In this document: positions 47,459 through 59,971 of the stretch, one piece after another
Numbering within the stretch: the stretch's first letter is position 1
Layout of the letters: every line of letters starts with the position of its first letter
Program-made: the position numbers and the translations under genes
DNA from: Limnoperna fortunei
Lineage: Eukaryota > Mollusca > Bivalvia > Mytilida > Modiolidae
Reading direction: 5' to 3'
Assembly: GCA_944474755.1 (NCBI GenBank)
Contig: OX104115.1
Location: forward strand, 72,702,993-72,766,992
DNA: 64,000 bases
Notes under the pieces: model-generated
The model's database searches: none
Told to the model about the DNA's origin: nothing
The model's input: the letters and a program-made list of their open reading frames with translations, nothing else

Positions 47459-47997
47459 ATCCTGATCGATGAAACTGATAAAAATAATGACAAAAACCTC
47501 TGTACAACGTTTAAACGTTATTTTAACACGTAAAGCCACTTTGAACCTTTTCGGTGTTTATTTTATTACAAAGTTACGATCTATGTAAGAAAGCATTACT
47601 AAAACAGTAAATGGTCTTAAACAGTGATAATATTTGAATACATTACACAAACGATAATATTTCACAATTTTAGTTTTTTTTCTCTTCTACATGTCTCTTA
47701 AACATTTAGAAAAAAAAATTAAATGGTAAAGAGAATAGGCAAGAAATAGTCCTTCACTCAGAAAAATAATACCAATGGTTTAAATTTGTTAAATACAATC
47801 TTAATTATATTACGAATAAATTTTTCTAAACTTTTTTTTGGAAAGTTCAAAGGTCAGACAATCATTTAACAGTGCTGCTGGTACCTTATGGAATAGTGTT
47901 CCTGACCACTGCAGGACTAATAAATGATGACCATTTAATTCTGAAGAGAGGGGCTGGTAGAGTTTAGATATTCTGATCCTTGTCAGGTTGGAAATAG
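47459..47997. other. Intergenic, nothing recognised
   Basis: AT-rich with no repeat, splice-bounded frame or element that I can name. Confidence 0.4.
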
Positions 47998-48408
47998 ATA
48001 ATTATCAAATAAGGTCTTTTTACTTTTTACGAGGTCAATACGTAGTTATATGGACCGTGGAGGAAAATATTGACCGAGGACGAAGTCCGAGGTCAATATT
48101 TTTCTACAGGTCCATATAACTACGTATTGACAGAGTAAAAAGTATTTAATTGTTATATTACATATGAATTTTTCTCTATTTATTTAAATTTAGAATAATG
48201 AGTCGGAAGTATATCTGGATCTATTTTTAGAAACAAGCCTTAAATATGCTTTATAAATAGTAACATATCCGGATCTATTTTTAGAAACAAGCCTTAAATA
48301 TGCTTTATAAATAGTAACATGCCTTAAATATGCTTTAAAAATAGTAACAAGCCTTAAATATGCTTTAGAAATAGAATATATACACAGAATATTTTGGGGG
48401 GACATTGT
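47998..48408 (-). mobile_element. Palindrome-bearing repeat element, copy B (inverted)
   Basis: This is the reverse complement of the element at 39,085-39,495. It has the palindrome around GGACGAAGTCCGAGG (about 48,030-48,145), then ATGAGTCGGAAGTATATCTG, tandem AACAAGCCTTAAATATGCTT and TAGTAACATATCCGGATCTA units, and the end TATACACAGAATATTTTGGG. The tandem unit number is close to that in copy A. The minus frame of KAYLRLV repeats is a by-product of the tandem units. Confidence 0.75.
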
Positions 48409-50720
48409 CTACACGAACCAATCAAAATTAGGACTTAACACACCATATGTAATATTAATGTATGATCATACAGTAAGATAAATCTACTGGCCCTGCATGA
48501 TAAATATAGAAATAAATATTCTGTTCCTCATGATAACATTTAAATATTTTAACTATAAAATTTTGTAATGTTTAATATGTAGAATATTAATATCTGAACT
48601 CTTTTGGATATTGTCTCATATGACAATTTTCTCCACTTTACGGATCATTTAAAATTGTTTGAAAATTGCTGTATACGGTCGTTTGCCATTCATTTGAACA
48701 AAATTAAATCAGCTTCAGCAAATGTTACTTTGTTCGAAGTTTGTTTGAAAATGACCCAGTGGTTCTGGAAATAATGGAAATGTAATTAAGTTAAGGAGAC
48801 ATAGACAACATAAACAAACAAGCTTTATCGAAAAGTTTACTTAAGCCTTTTACTCAGGTGATCGTAAGATATACTGTGTGTTAGTTACTTTATCTCAGTT
48901 GTCAGCTTTAGCTGTTGCCCGATGATGCAATACACACTTGAGTTTTGAAAACAGAAATAGGGATAAACAATGTACTATAAACACATAGGTTTTGTTATTG
49001 TTATAAATGAATTTTATACAATGTTATAAAAAACTCTGTGTGAGATCTTTTAATTATACCTCTAATTTGGCTAATATTAAACGTGATTTTTTATGTCTTG
49101 GTCTAGCTCGTTTCACTCAAAACCTCTCTCTAGAAACCAAATTGGAATTTAAATTCGATGACATTTGGGAAATTAAATTATTGTTTATGGGAGAATTATT
49201 ATTTTTATTTAAAATACGATATTTTCATTCGTTGACAGTATTTCGTAGAGTAATATTTATTAAATTCCACAGTACGGCTTGTAATGCACTTTTTTAAAAG
49301 TTCGTTTAAAACATGTTAGTTGCGCTGATTAAATCAAATAAAAGCTTAATATATTTAATGGAGATTGACATAAACTAATAATAATCTTAATCCGTTATGA
49401 TATGCGGATTATATAATTTGCACAACGTAATTTAATTTTCAAGCTCAATAGTACAACGCACAATAATTTCATACGGCTACTTCGTTGTTGGCTCGTGATA
49501 AACACTGTTTTAACTGTATTACCAGGTTTGGTGTTACGCCATATTGACAACTTTGTTGATTATTATTTTTGACTTTATGGCGCCTCCATGGAACACTCTA
49601 TTCAATTCAAATACCCCCGTCGATTAATTCAATGAATACATGTACAATGAAAATGATGTAATGATGCTTTTTAATTATTGTATGGAATGTTTTCATTAGT
49701 TTATGACCTGTGCAAATATAAAATAAAATTTGATGTGTAACTATTGGGTTGCGATTGTTATCTTTACTTTAATACGGATTTCTTGACGATTCTTATAAAA
49801 ACTGGGTAAAAAGTAGAAAAATCTTGCACAAAAAGCGCTTGAAAATTATTATCGTAATAATATAACAACTAAAATTCTCTAACTATATGTTTATGCGAAA
49901 ACTTGTCTTATGAACATTTTTGGCTAATTTTTACGTGTCAAATGTCACAAGTGCTCCACTATAAAATGTAGCGTTAACTGATCCAGTCTTGTATTCTGAT
50001 GAATTCGAAATAATCTTTTTCTGGCAAATACGGGACCTGTTTAACGAAATTTCCAACGATTCTTCTTAGACATTTCTTAGGACAATCTTAAGCCCATCCT
50101 AAGGTCATTGTCCTCAGACGGCTTTATAAAACAGTCCCCGGATTGACACGTAGATTGTCTTTAATTAGGAAGCTACATGGATAGCCATAAATATTTTGTT
50201 AAATTTTAACTAGCAATTTACACGAATTTGGATTTACTGTCATGCAAAACTCAGGTCACGATTTAAATTCAGCCATTGATCGGTTTGATTGGTATCCTTC
50301 TTCAAGTAATTCTTCAGATATTGATAAAATGTTTCTAAAATTTACCAATTGTAGTGTTCAGATCATGTAATAACACATTCCTTAAAAACAGTCACTAAAG
50401 GTAAAAATCATGTACCATCATGGTTTATACGGAACTTAGGGCAAAATTGATGAAAGACACAGGTTACGTAAACATACTAAGAAACAAATACATTATTGAG
50501 ATAGGTATAAGTCTTAGACAAACAGTGTATAAAGTTGTAAAATGAAAGACGTTTTTATCTTTAATGCTAATAAATTACTTTATAAGGATTGGGAATGATA
50601 ACCAGAAATCTTAATGGAGATGTCTCAAGAAGACCAGACATTAAGAACCCACGTCTTTAGTATGTTTTAGTATATATAACGTAACTGTAAATAGGAGTAA
50701 TGTCCATCAAGGAGTCATGA
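48409..50720. other. Intergenic, one unrecognised 96-codon ORF
   Basis: A plus frame at 49,007-49,297 (MNFIQCYKKLCVRSFNYTSN and on) is not recognised and has no flanking splice or promoter signal. Near 50,060-50,160 the stretch CTTAGGACAATCTTAAGCCC to GACGGCTTTATAAAACAGTC looks like the end of a MITE family. Related CTTAGGAT-rich sequence is at 52,790-52,940. Nothing else recognised. Confidence 0.35.
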
Positions 50721-50725
50721 AATAT

Positions 50726-50846
50726 CACTGTCCTGACATAAGTGAGGGTTTTCCTCGGTGCTCCGGCTTCTACCACAATCAAAACAGGACTTCTTAATAT
50801 CGGTGAAAATTTCCGGAAGTGTCGTTAAATATCAAACAAACAAAAC
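50726..50846 (+). mobile_element. SINE 3' fragment, same family as 44.4 and 62.2 kb
   Basis: GGGTTTTCCTCGGTGCTCCG and GGCTTCTACCACAATCAAAA, then GGAAGTGTCGTTAAATATCA and CAAACAAAC, match the 3' half of the full copy at 44,386. The tRNA head is absent. Confidence 0.7.
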
Positions 50847-53199
50847 TATTTGAAAATAGAATTAACAAAGATTTACAAGACGTCTATATAACTGTTACCG
50901 GAATTTTATCTATAATAACCGAAAGTGTTAAGTAATTCTTTTTTTTCTAAAATTTTGACCTAAATGATTTGATATCTGTTGATGGGCATTACTCCATTTG
51001 ATGGTTACAATATATAAAAAAAAACATAAGTCTTAAAGATTTGCGTTTTTCACGTCCGGTCATATTGACACAACATTAAAAATAGCATTAAGTTCAAAGT
51101 AACACTTGAGTTCACGTGCTCACTAATTCTAATAATTGGTTACAACGAAGCCAATGATTGAAAGGACCGTTGACTACATATTTCCAATATAGTTAAGAAT
51201 TTATTCGTCATAAAACACGTCTACACATTAATTGTGGGAAAACGTCCAGGTGCAAAATTAACCAATCAGATTTTACTAATCAAAATACTTTAGGAACGTC
51301 TATTGATGGCTAATCTTGAATCACGTATTGAATTTTGTATGTTACAGTTTCATATAATTTGAAATAATACATGCATTTTAAAATTGGTTCATTCACTCAC
51401 GAACTGAATGTGCTAATCCACGCCTACATCAATGTACCCAATTCCGTTTTATTTACTTGTTTCTATAGACAGGAGTACATGGACACGACTGGATTGTGTT
51501 ATGTCAAAATGAAGGGCGTCATGGATCAATTAACTACTAAAGAAAAAACACCTTCAGATATTGCACAATTAATTGAATAAGTTTAAAGTTATTAAGTTTT
51601 CACATCATCCCACAAGATTTGGTTGGTACACGCATACCTAAATTTTGAAAGTTTCAATGGAAAGAGAGGAATCCAAGCAACGTCACAACATAAACATTTA
51701 TAACTTTTCAGTACTGCAGACAAATGTCAGATATGATGAAACTCAGATTTTAGTTCTGCATATATTATAATACTAATTATTAATTATCTTATATTGATAA
51801 TTCTCGGGAATTAATAAATATACCCATTTCTTGTCTTATTGATACTTATTAAGATTCCTTTCCAATTCATAATTTTTCATATAATATTTATTAATTAAAT
51901 CAAGAATCTCCTTTATTATCACTTTGTTATTTGTATGGATATGTGGATATGTATTTCCGAATGTATGAATGTACAATTGAAACTTATTACAATACATGCT
52001 TTTTAATTGATCATGTTTTGAAAGGACTATGTCCTATCTCCTTTCAATACAGTGTTGCTGACGTCACAAAAAGTGAGTGCCCTATCTAGTGAATAATTGT
52101 ATGGTTACATTTTAGTATTTTTTGTTTATTAAACAAATTGTGCGATTACAGGACGCTCGTTTTGAATTAAAACATTTTTTTAATGATTGTATTATTATGA
52201 AATAAAAAAACTTGGAATCCCATATTTATGCCAGCTTAAAAAAGAATTTGAACTATTGCATTTTGCACCGGTCCCAACACCCCAATAAATATTGACCGCG
52301 GTCCCTTAGTTAGAAGATATGGTGTCATTGGTTGCAGTTTAGAGGAGAATGTCAAAAAAAAAATGTTTACAAAGATTTTGCTAATTGTGTTTGCCTGTGT
52401 CATTGAGTTTTAGATTGGCATCCAAATTATAAAGGTGGTACTGGATCTTATAATTTAATTTTTGAAAAAAAATGTGACCGACATCTTTAGTAAATTATTA
52501 TGTATTATTGTTGTGGCAAGACCTGTATATATAGACAACCACAATGAAAAATGACAAATCTGTAAACAAAATTAATCAGTTATTGTTTATTATTGTAAAT
52601 TTGTTGAAATCTGTAAATATTTGATAAGAGCAAAGTGACGGTATAGAACAAAAGGTTCATATAAACCTATGATATAGAAAGAAATACTTTCAATGTCAAG
52701 GCTAAATTTGAGATTTATCTTCTAACTAAAAATTTATTCTGAACTTGGTGGATAAAGGGGAGGAGCTGGGTTGACAAGGCCATGTCAAGGAAGCTATCTT
52801 AAGACTAGGATATGTCTTAGGATGCATCTTAGTCCTAAGTCGTGTCAACGCGTCCAAAGTTGGGAGGTCTCCTAATTGTCATCCTTAAGTTAGAATGGTT
52901 AGAAGGATGTCCGTAGATGATCTTAAGATCTTCCTAACAATTATGATGTCCGAACTTTGCAAAAAAAACCCACAAATATGGCTGCTATATACGAACACAT
53001 CAGAAGAAAGACTGGCATAATTTTCGTCGAAACCGAGTTTTTAGGGATATATTAATCTTCCAATAAGGGAAAAGACTCTTTGACTAAGGTTAGAGAGTAC
53101 TTCCCGGAACTATTGCGCATGTGCTTATACACAAATAGTCAATTTTAAAATTTTGGATTAAAAAACATAACATAATTTAGTCTAATGGTAATGATAAAG
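50847..53199. other. Intergenic, one weak exon-like ORF
   Basis: At 51,371-51,580 a plus frame ends YMDTTGLCYVKMKGVMDQL, then TTKEKTPSDIAQLIE and TAA. An acceptor-like TTGTTTCTATAG precedes ACAGGAGTACATGG at 51,469. It could be a last exon of an unidentified gene, but no neighbouring exon was found. The rest is AT-rich, including CTTAGGAT-rich MITE-like sequence at 52,790-52,940. Confidence 0.25.
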
Positions 53200-54405
53200 T
53201 ATAGAATAACAAAAAATAATTTTACAAAAGTAAAAATGACTGATGTACAGTGGCTGCTTAAAATCTTATAATATAAATTATGGGTTGTTGGTGCGTCCTT
53301 GTTGTTTGTGTGCCCTTCAAATGTTAATGTGGTGATACCACGTTTAAAGAATTTAAGGTCACAAGAGATTGCTATTTGTTCTGGTAGTATACTCCAGTCA
53401 TGAGTACTAGTGTTTGGAAAAAAGGAGTATTTATAAAAAAAATTATTTGTAGAGTTTTGCCTAAATTTGTGCTCCCCCCCCCCCCATACGATTATCAGAT
53501 TTGTTTAACATATTAGATGGAACAGCTACAAATCTATAGAGTTTATTTTATAAAGTAGAAATAATCTGCTTTGTTTTTCTATTTTTAAGACTATACCATT
53601 CTAAAGTTTGAATCATGTTAGTTACTATTCCCGGGGATCTATCGTGATGTTTGGTGTTTTTGTAGGGGTCCCAAACAGATGAAGAGTACTCAATAACGGG
53701 ACGGACGAGTGAACTGTATGTGAGGCTTTTAACTTTATGAATGCAATGTTTCATATTCCTACGTAAAAATCCCAAAGTTTGGTTAGCTTTTGAAGTAATA
53801 TTTAATTTCGTTTGCCAATCTTTTCCCCATTTTTTTCTAAATTAAGCAAGTTTAATTGGAGCTAATTTGCATCGGTTAATTTGTTTATATTTTTAAATAG
53901 TTGGCAGTCATCTTCAAAAAGGCGAATATTCTTTCAGGCAGGTCGTTTATAAATTCAGAAAAGGAATGGGGCCTAAAATACAACCTTGGGGGACTCCATA
54001 GTCAACTGATAATTTAGACGAGTTTTTACCGTTTGAGAGAACCTGCTGTTGTCTATTGCTTAAAACGTCAGAGATCCATCTAAGGTTACTGTTCCTTATG
54101 CATAATTTCAAATGCTTTAGAAATATCCAATATAGTTATATCATCTTGATTTTCATCTGATAAAGATTTTACTTGTTCCTGTATACTAATATTAAGTTGG
54201 GTCTCACAGGAACGTTTTCTTCTAAAGCCATGTTGACTATCGCTCAAAATGTTATTTTTATCAAGGTGTTTTCTAATTTTGCTTGTTAACATATGCTTTA
54301 GACTTTTAAAACATATTGATGTTTGTGACGCTGCGCGATAATTGACTGTGTTATGTTTATTCCTTTTTTAAATATAGGTACGACATTAGTTAGATTGATT
54401 AGAAA
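53200..54405 (-). mobile_element. Degenerate LINE, RT domain to C-terminus
   Basis: Minus-strand frames in order: NVVPIFKKG; NYRAASQTSICFKSLKHMLT; NILSDSQHGFRRKRSCETQL; ITILDISKAFEIMHK; DYGVPQGCILGP; and LFEDDCQLFKNIN, the catalytic FADD box with Ala replaced by Glu. Then follow WGKDWQTKLNITSKANQTLG, FLRRNMKHCIHKVKSLTYSS, LVRPVIEYSSSVWDPYKNTK and the C-terminal NNFFYKYSFFPNTSTHDWS. Stops and frameshifts between blocks show that it is inactive. It differs from the RT in the mucin intron and from the one at 37-38 kb, so at least three LINE lineages are present. Confidence 0.88.
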
Positions 54406-55138
54406 ATAAAAGTCTAAAATAATTAAACTACCCCGAATACGACTCCAAATGTTGAATAATCAATGTTAGTGCTCTTAAACTATTTTATGTTCCATAAATA
54501 CATTTATTGTAAATTTGGTTAAATCTGCATGTGTTCATAATTAAAATGAAAACATTCTGATGGTATATGCAAACTTCAAATATGACAAAATAATCCTTCA
54601 GATAACAAATGACGATATTGTTGACACGATCATTTACTCAATGACAAAACTGGGAAAAACAAAAAACCAAAAATCAGGGACCGCTCAACATTCCGTAGAT
54701 CACTGTTTCGAAAGAAAGTTTCATTACTCCGAAGATTTAACAATTTACGTTGTTATATGTTTTATCGCGTTTTGGTTACTATATAATATTTAAAATCCCT
54801 TAGTTCGACATCGCAAAAATGTTATAATTATAATATTGGACGGTTTGTGATGACGTTATAAAGATTTTCGGGGCAATGAACCAAAGGACTGTAAAAAAAA
54901 AACCATGTGGATAGTGGAGTGAGATCATGATTATATTTTTCACGCCATCACAGTATGAAAAAGGCTGCAATTGAATCCATTTAAAGGTTAAGTAGATCCC
55001 GTCTTTTTACGCAATTTTAATAAGAATTGCGGCTGTAATTAGGCGAGAAGACCCATCATCAAAAGCCTTCTGTTTTACAAGTTTCTCACCAAATTTCTAT
55101 TGAACACACTTGCTATTTGAATATAATTGAAGTTCTGG
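54406..55138. other. Intergenic, nothing recognised
   Basis: AT-rich. A 77-codon plus frame (54,560-54,793) shows no family feature and is probably chance. Confidence 0.35.
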
Positions 55139-55242
55139 GTGCCGTTTCATAAAGCGATCGTCATCTTAACGTGCACGTTATCCCATTTAAATTACATGGG
55201 ATAACGAGCACGTTAATTAGCGATCGCTTTATGAAACGGCAT
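55139..55242. mobile_element. Short foldback (MITE-like), 48-bp arms
   Basis: The left arm runs from GTGCCGTTTCATAAAGCGAT to ACGTTATCCCAT. The right arm is ATGGGATAACGAGCACGTTA and on to GCTTTATGAAACGGCATC. Arms differ at a few positions. The loop is 8 bp (TTAAATTA). Non-coding, probably a tiny non-autonomous element. Confidence 0.75.
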
Positions 55243-58124
55243 CCTGGAATTATATAAATAAATACATAAAATGCTCATAGTTTGTCTCTGCACTAGATAT
55301 CCATTTTGTTTCAATAAGCCAATTCGCTTCACATTTGGAAATGCTTTTCTAAATAGGCACAAAAATAATTCTCAGTTTATAAACATGTTGAAAAAATTGT
55401 TATTAACATAAAAAATCGTTAACGATACTTAATTAATAGTATAATTTTTTGGTAGGAAGTTGAAATTACTGTTAAGTTGTTGTTTAATCGAGCTCGTCTG
55501 ACACTCCCCGGCACAGAGAACATAACTGTTTCCCAGCAGGTTGACCAGAATCCTTTGCGTGGAGATTGCTCGATCGTCTGAGTGAGGTTAAAGCTCGGCT
55601 GACTGCATGGAGTCGACACGATGTATTTTGGACCCTTCATCAGATTACGGATCACTAGGCAGCTGTGCTACTACATATTTTCGCCATCAGCTAAGCGTTT
55701 ACCGTTCGAAAGAGAGGATTATTATTTGGAATAATTAAACGAGGAGAGACGGTAGAATGAACCCCTGAACATTAACTGTCGTCCAGAACAATTTATAAAA
55801 ACATGCATCATAAAAAAAACGAAAATGAAGTCCGTAATATATCATTCTACTTTCTTAATTAACTTTATAATAATACAAAGATATAAGCTATGTCATACTA
55901 CTGACACACTATATCTGGTATCCTACAGTATACTTACATCAGAGATATTAGTTTTAACAACTTTTGAATTTGATAATTTATAGCATAGATAATATCGTTA
56001 TGTTGACATATTACATCTGGTACTCTGCTGTGTCCCGTATTCTATTGTGTCTGGTATCAGATGTAACAGTAAAAATAACTATTTAATTTGATAGTTGATA
56101 TTATAATAAGTATTATATATTGTTAATCTTTTTATAGGTGCAAATAACATTTTTCATTAGTGCTTTGAACTATATAACTGAAATAGTTCATTCTGCCAAA
56201 TGTCAACGATTAGAACTGTTTGTATTATTTTATAGATATTAAATACACGTAGTCTATTATCTTATTGAAGAGGGGATTATGAGAAATAAAATTTTTAAAA
56301 AAGTTTGTCTGAAAAAGTGTGTGGCTTACTTTTAAATATTTCTCATTTATTTATCGTTCCGTTTTAAAACACGTGTCGAATTCTGTATCGTCGGCACTGA
56401 TGTCCACCTTGGCAATTATTGGTACCCCCTTTTTTCTAAATTCGCTCAAGCGTGAACTATTGGCACAGTTCTACAGAATTTAGCTAGTAAAAGAACCTTT
56501 GTACTAAGTTTCATAAAAAAAAAATCTTCGACGCAAAGGTATATTTATATGTCTCCCAATTTTTATTGGCTGGTACAAAAATATTGAAATAGTATATATG
56601 TATACCAGCAAACAAATCCTTGTGACAGAAGTACTTAAAAGGAGTACATGTAGACATGCATCTATAAAGCGACACAAACAAGTTTACTTCGCAATACATT
56701 GAAGATACTATTCAATAAAGAATACGGCATTACATGGAAAAAAAACGGAAAAAAACAAATTACGAAAAAGTTAATACAGAGAAAAATATCGATTCACAGA
56801 AAATCATAAGTCTGAAAATTAAGCCGAGCAACCAATGGAGTATAGCTTTTTGTCTGGTAGACTGAATGTTTGCTAAGACGTCCATGGAGCCATATTTTAG
56901 CTATGTTCAGGACGAGAAAAAGTTAACAAACACAAATTCAATGGGAAAAAGGATGGACCATACGGAACACATTTTAGCCTGAACCTGCATGGAGATGATT
57001 GGATTGCGACGGATAGAATGTCTACTTGATAATAAATTAACACACATTAATTAATTGCCCATTTCCGTGTTTTAAACACTGACAATCAACCTTACAACGA
57101 GAGGGCCCTCCCAATCCGCCGCATGAAACACAGTTTGAAACAGTCACATAGACGAAAAGCTTGTTCGGCACATATCAGAATGGAGCAATTCACCATTTTA
57201 CATAAATATTGATTTCTAACTATGTATAATTGAAGTTTTGATATTGTGTGGTAGCCTTTTTATCAAAATTTCTTTCCGTTTATTTGTAATACTTTTTACG
57301 ATTACAAAATACAGGTTTTTTTTAGTTATCTGTAATATATAGCGTAAAGCATTTTTTTTGTGTGTAATAAAATGTTAATAAAATAAAATAAAATAAAATA
57401 ATTCTAGCTATAATAAATTAATTAATATTACCTAACACTATTATAGTCGACACAATTCTGTTAATCTGTTTACATAATCGAAATATATTCCACTGCGCAT
57501 ATTTTATCATATTCCAATAAGTTCATCATCAGTACTATACGAAAGTTATAACAGTATTATATCGTGATTATTGCTTATCAATGAACCTTTTTTTATCGTG
57601 TTTATTGCTTGTCAGTAGAGATGGATACACTTTACTTCTTTTTTATTGGTGAAAAAGTCGGTGGCCGAATCAAATCTTTGAACCAAATCAAAATTAAATT
57701 TTTACAACAAAGTCATACTGTTCTATCCGTTAACGTATCATTTTTTCATCACTTTTCAATTATAACGTGACACGTTGACCTGTAAATAGTGATGAAAAGA
57801 TAAAAAAAATAATTGTTGTGAAATAGATGAAAATCTTCATATTTCACTAATCTTAAAAAAAAATCATTTAAAAGATGATATACAAATATTATGATTTTTA
57901 TTAAAATTATATACATATTTTCGTGGTTTAAGAGAACATCCTTGGTTCAAATCAAGAGTTTCCAAATCACCTGGATACTATTCCAATCAAGGGTTCAGTA
58001 TAGTTCTTGGTTATCTTGTTTACTCAAAGAGAACGCAGTGGTTCAAATCAAATAAAATAACGGTTCCAACAGTACGTTGAAGCTGTTGTTTTATTAAGAA
58101 TAAGGAATACTAATTTTACTGCCG
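55243..58124. other. Intergenic, nothing recognised apart from (AAAAT)n
   Basis: A slightly GC-richer stretch at 55,480-55,680 has open frames on both strands (minus 78 codons; plus MESTRCILDPSSDYGSLGSC) but no recognised family. (AAAAT)n lies at about 57,367-57,402. Otherwise AT-rich sequence. Confidence 0.35.
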
Positions 58125-58129
58125 GAAGT

Positions 58130-59757
58130 GGAATGCTGCTAAACCGTAAACAGAAATTTCCCTGCTGCTATTTTTGATACTAGTGCAAACTTTACACCGG
58201 CACTTCCCTGCTGCTATGTATGGTACTAGTGCAAACTTTACACCGGAACTTCCCTGCTGCTATGTACGGTACTAGTGCAAACTGTTCACAGGAACTTCCT
58301 TGCAGCTATTTATGGTACCAGTACAAACTTTACACCGGTACTTCCCTGCTGCTATTTTTGATACTAGTGCAAACTTTACACCGGCACTTCCCTGCTGCTA
58401 TGTATGGTACTAGTGCAAACTTTACACCGGAACTTCCCTGCTGCTATGTACTGTACTACTGCAAACTGTTCACAGGAACTTCCTTGCAGCTATTTATGGT
58501 ACCAGTGCAAACTTTACACCGGCACTTCCCTGCTGCTATGTACGGTACTAGTGCAAACTTTACACCGGAACTTCCCTGCTGCTATGTACTGTACTACTGC
58601 AAACTGTTCACAGGAACTTCCTTGCAGCTATTTATGGTACCAGTGCAAACTTTACACCGGCACTTCCCTGCTGCTATGTACGGTACTAGTGCAAACTTTA
58701 CACCGGAACTTCCCTGCTGCTATGTATGGTACTAGTGCAAACTTTACACCGGAACTTCCCTGCTGCTATGTATGGTACTAGTGCAAACTTTACACCAGAA
58801 CTTCCCTGATGCTATGTACGGTACTAGTGCAAACTGTTCACAGGAACTTCCTTGCAGCTATTTATGGTACAAGTGCAAACTTTACACCGGCACTTCCCTG
58901 CTGCTATGTATGGTACTAGTGCAAACTTTACACAGGAACTTCCCTGCTGCTATGTATGGTACTAGTGCAAACTGTTCACAGGAACTTCCTTGCTGCTATG
59001 TACGGTACTAGTGCAAACTGTTCACAGGAACTTCCTTGCAGCTATTTATGGTACCAGTGCAAACTTTACACCGGCACTTCCCTGCTGCTATGTATGGTAC
59101 TAGTGCAAACTTTACACCGGAACTTCCCTGCTGCTATGTATGGTACAAATGCAAACTGTTCACAGGAACTTCCTTGCAGCTATTTATGGTACTAGTGCAA
59201 ACTTTACACCGGCACTTCCCTGCTGCTATGTATGCTACTAGTGCAAACTTTACACCGGAACCTACCTGCTGCTGTGTACGGTACTAGGGAAAACCGTACA
59301 CCGGAACTTCCCTGCTGCTATGTACGGTACTGATGCAAATCGTACACCGGAACTTCAATGCTGCTAAACCGTACAAAGGAACTTCCCTGCTGCTATGCAT
59401 GATACTTGTGAAACCTTTACACCGGAACTTCACTGCTGCTATGTATGGTACTAGTGCAAACTGTTCACAGGAACTTCACTGCTGCTATGTATGGTACTAG
59501 TGCAAACCTTACACCGGAACTTCCCTGCTACAATGTATTTTATTAGTGCAAACTTTACACCGGAACTTCACTGCTGCTATCTGCGGTACTAGTGCAAATC
59601 ATACACCGGAATTTCCCTGCTACAATGTATGGTATTAATGCAAACTTTACACCGGAACTTTCCTGCTGCTATCTGCGGTACTAGTGCAAACAATACACCG
59701 GAACTTCACTGCTGCTATGTATGGTAATAGTGCAAAACGTAACCGGAACTTCTCTGT
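58130..59757 (+). repeat. 46-bp satellite array, about 35 units
   Basis: The unit is TATGTACGGTACTAGTGCAA, ACTTTACACCGGAACTTCCC, TGCTGC (46 bp). Two main variants alternate (CTTTACACCGG and CTGTTCACAGG), together with GCAGCTATTTATGGTACC. This produces a four-unit 184-bp higher-order period between about 58,220 and 59,280: identical frame starts lie at 58,220 and 58,404, and at 58,772 and 58,956. Because 46 is not a multiple of three, each frame shifts from unit to unit. The apparent Cys/Tyr-rich ORFs here are satellite readings. Units degrade toward both ends. Confidence 0.92.
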
Positions 59758-59818
59758 TGAATCATCTGGGGCAAGAATCTTCGAAGTTTTCGTCTCTTTG
59801 TCTATATTAAATTTAAGA

Positions 59819-59971
59819 AATAATTCACGGAGTCTGTGGTTTATCATTGTTTTACCACGGGGTGACCATTTATGTCGTATTATTTATACCGAGCGATAGC
59901 GAGGGATAAAATAACGACATAAATGGTCATCCCGATGTAAAACAATGATAAATCACAACCTCCGTGAATTA
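59819..59971. mobile_element. Foldback element, about 67-bp arms
   Basis: The left arm runs AATAATTCACGGAGTCTGTG, TTTATCATTGTTTTACC, TGACCATTTATGTCGT. The right arm is its reverse complement, from ATAACGACATAAATGGTCAT to ACCTCCGTGAATTATT. The loop is TACCGAGCGATAGCGAGGG. It abuts the end of the 46-bp satellite. Confidence 0.75.

Noticed and set aside
46868..47539. 223-codon ORF of LINRTND repeats
   Set aside because: Reading of a 21-bp satellite inside a MITE; no independent evidence of coding.
48190..48405. KAYLRLV-repeat ORF
   Set aside because: By-product of tandem units inside the palindrome-bearing element, copy B.
53200..54405. Intact reverse transcriptase gene
   Set aside because: Conserved blocks lie in different frames with stops between them and an altered catalytic box.
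55419..55655. 78-codon minus ORF in a GC-richer stretch as a gene
   Set aside because: No recognisable motif, no splice partner, and the plus strand is also partly open.
58220..59287. Cys/Tyr-rich ORFs in the 46-bp array
   Set aside because: 46 is not a multiple of three and the frame rotates through the satellite. Overlapping ORFs repeat every 184 bp.
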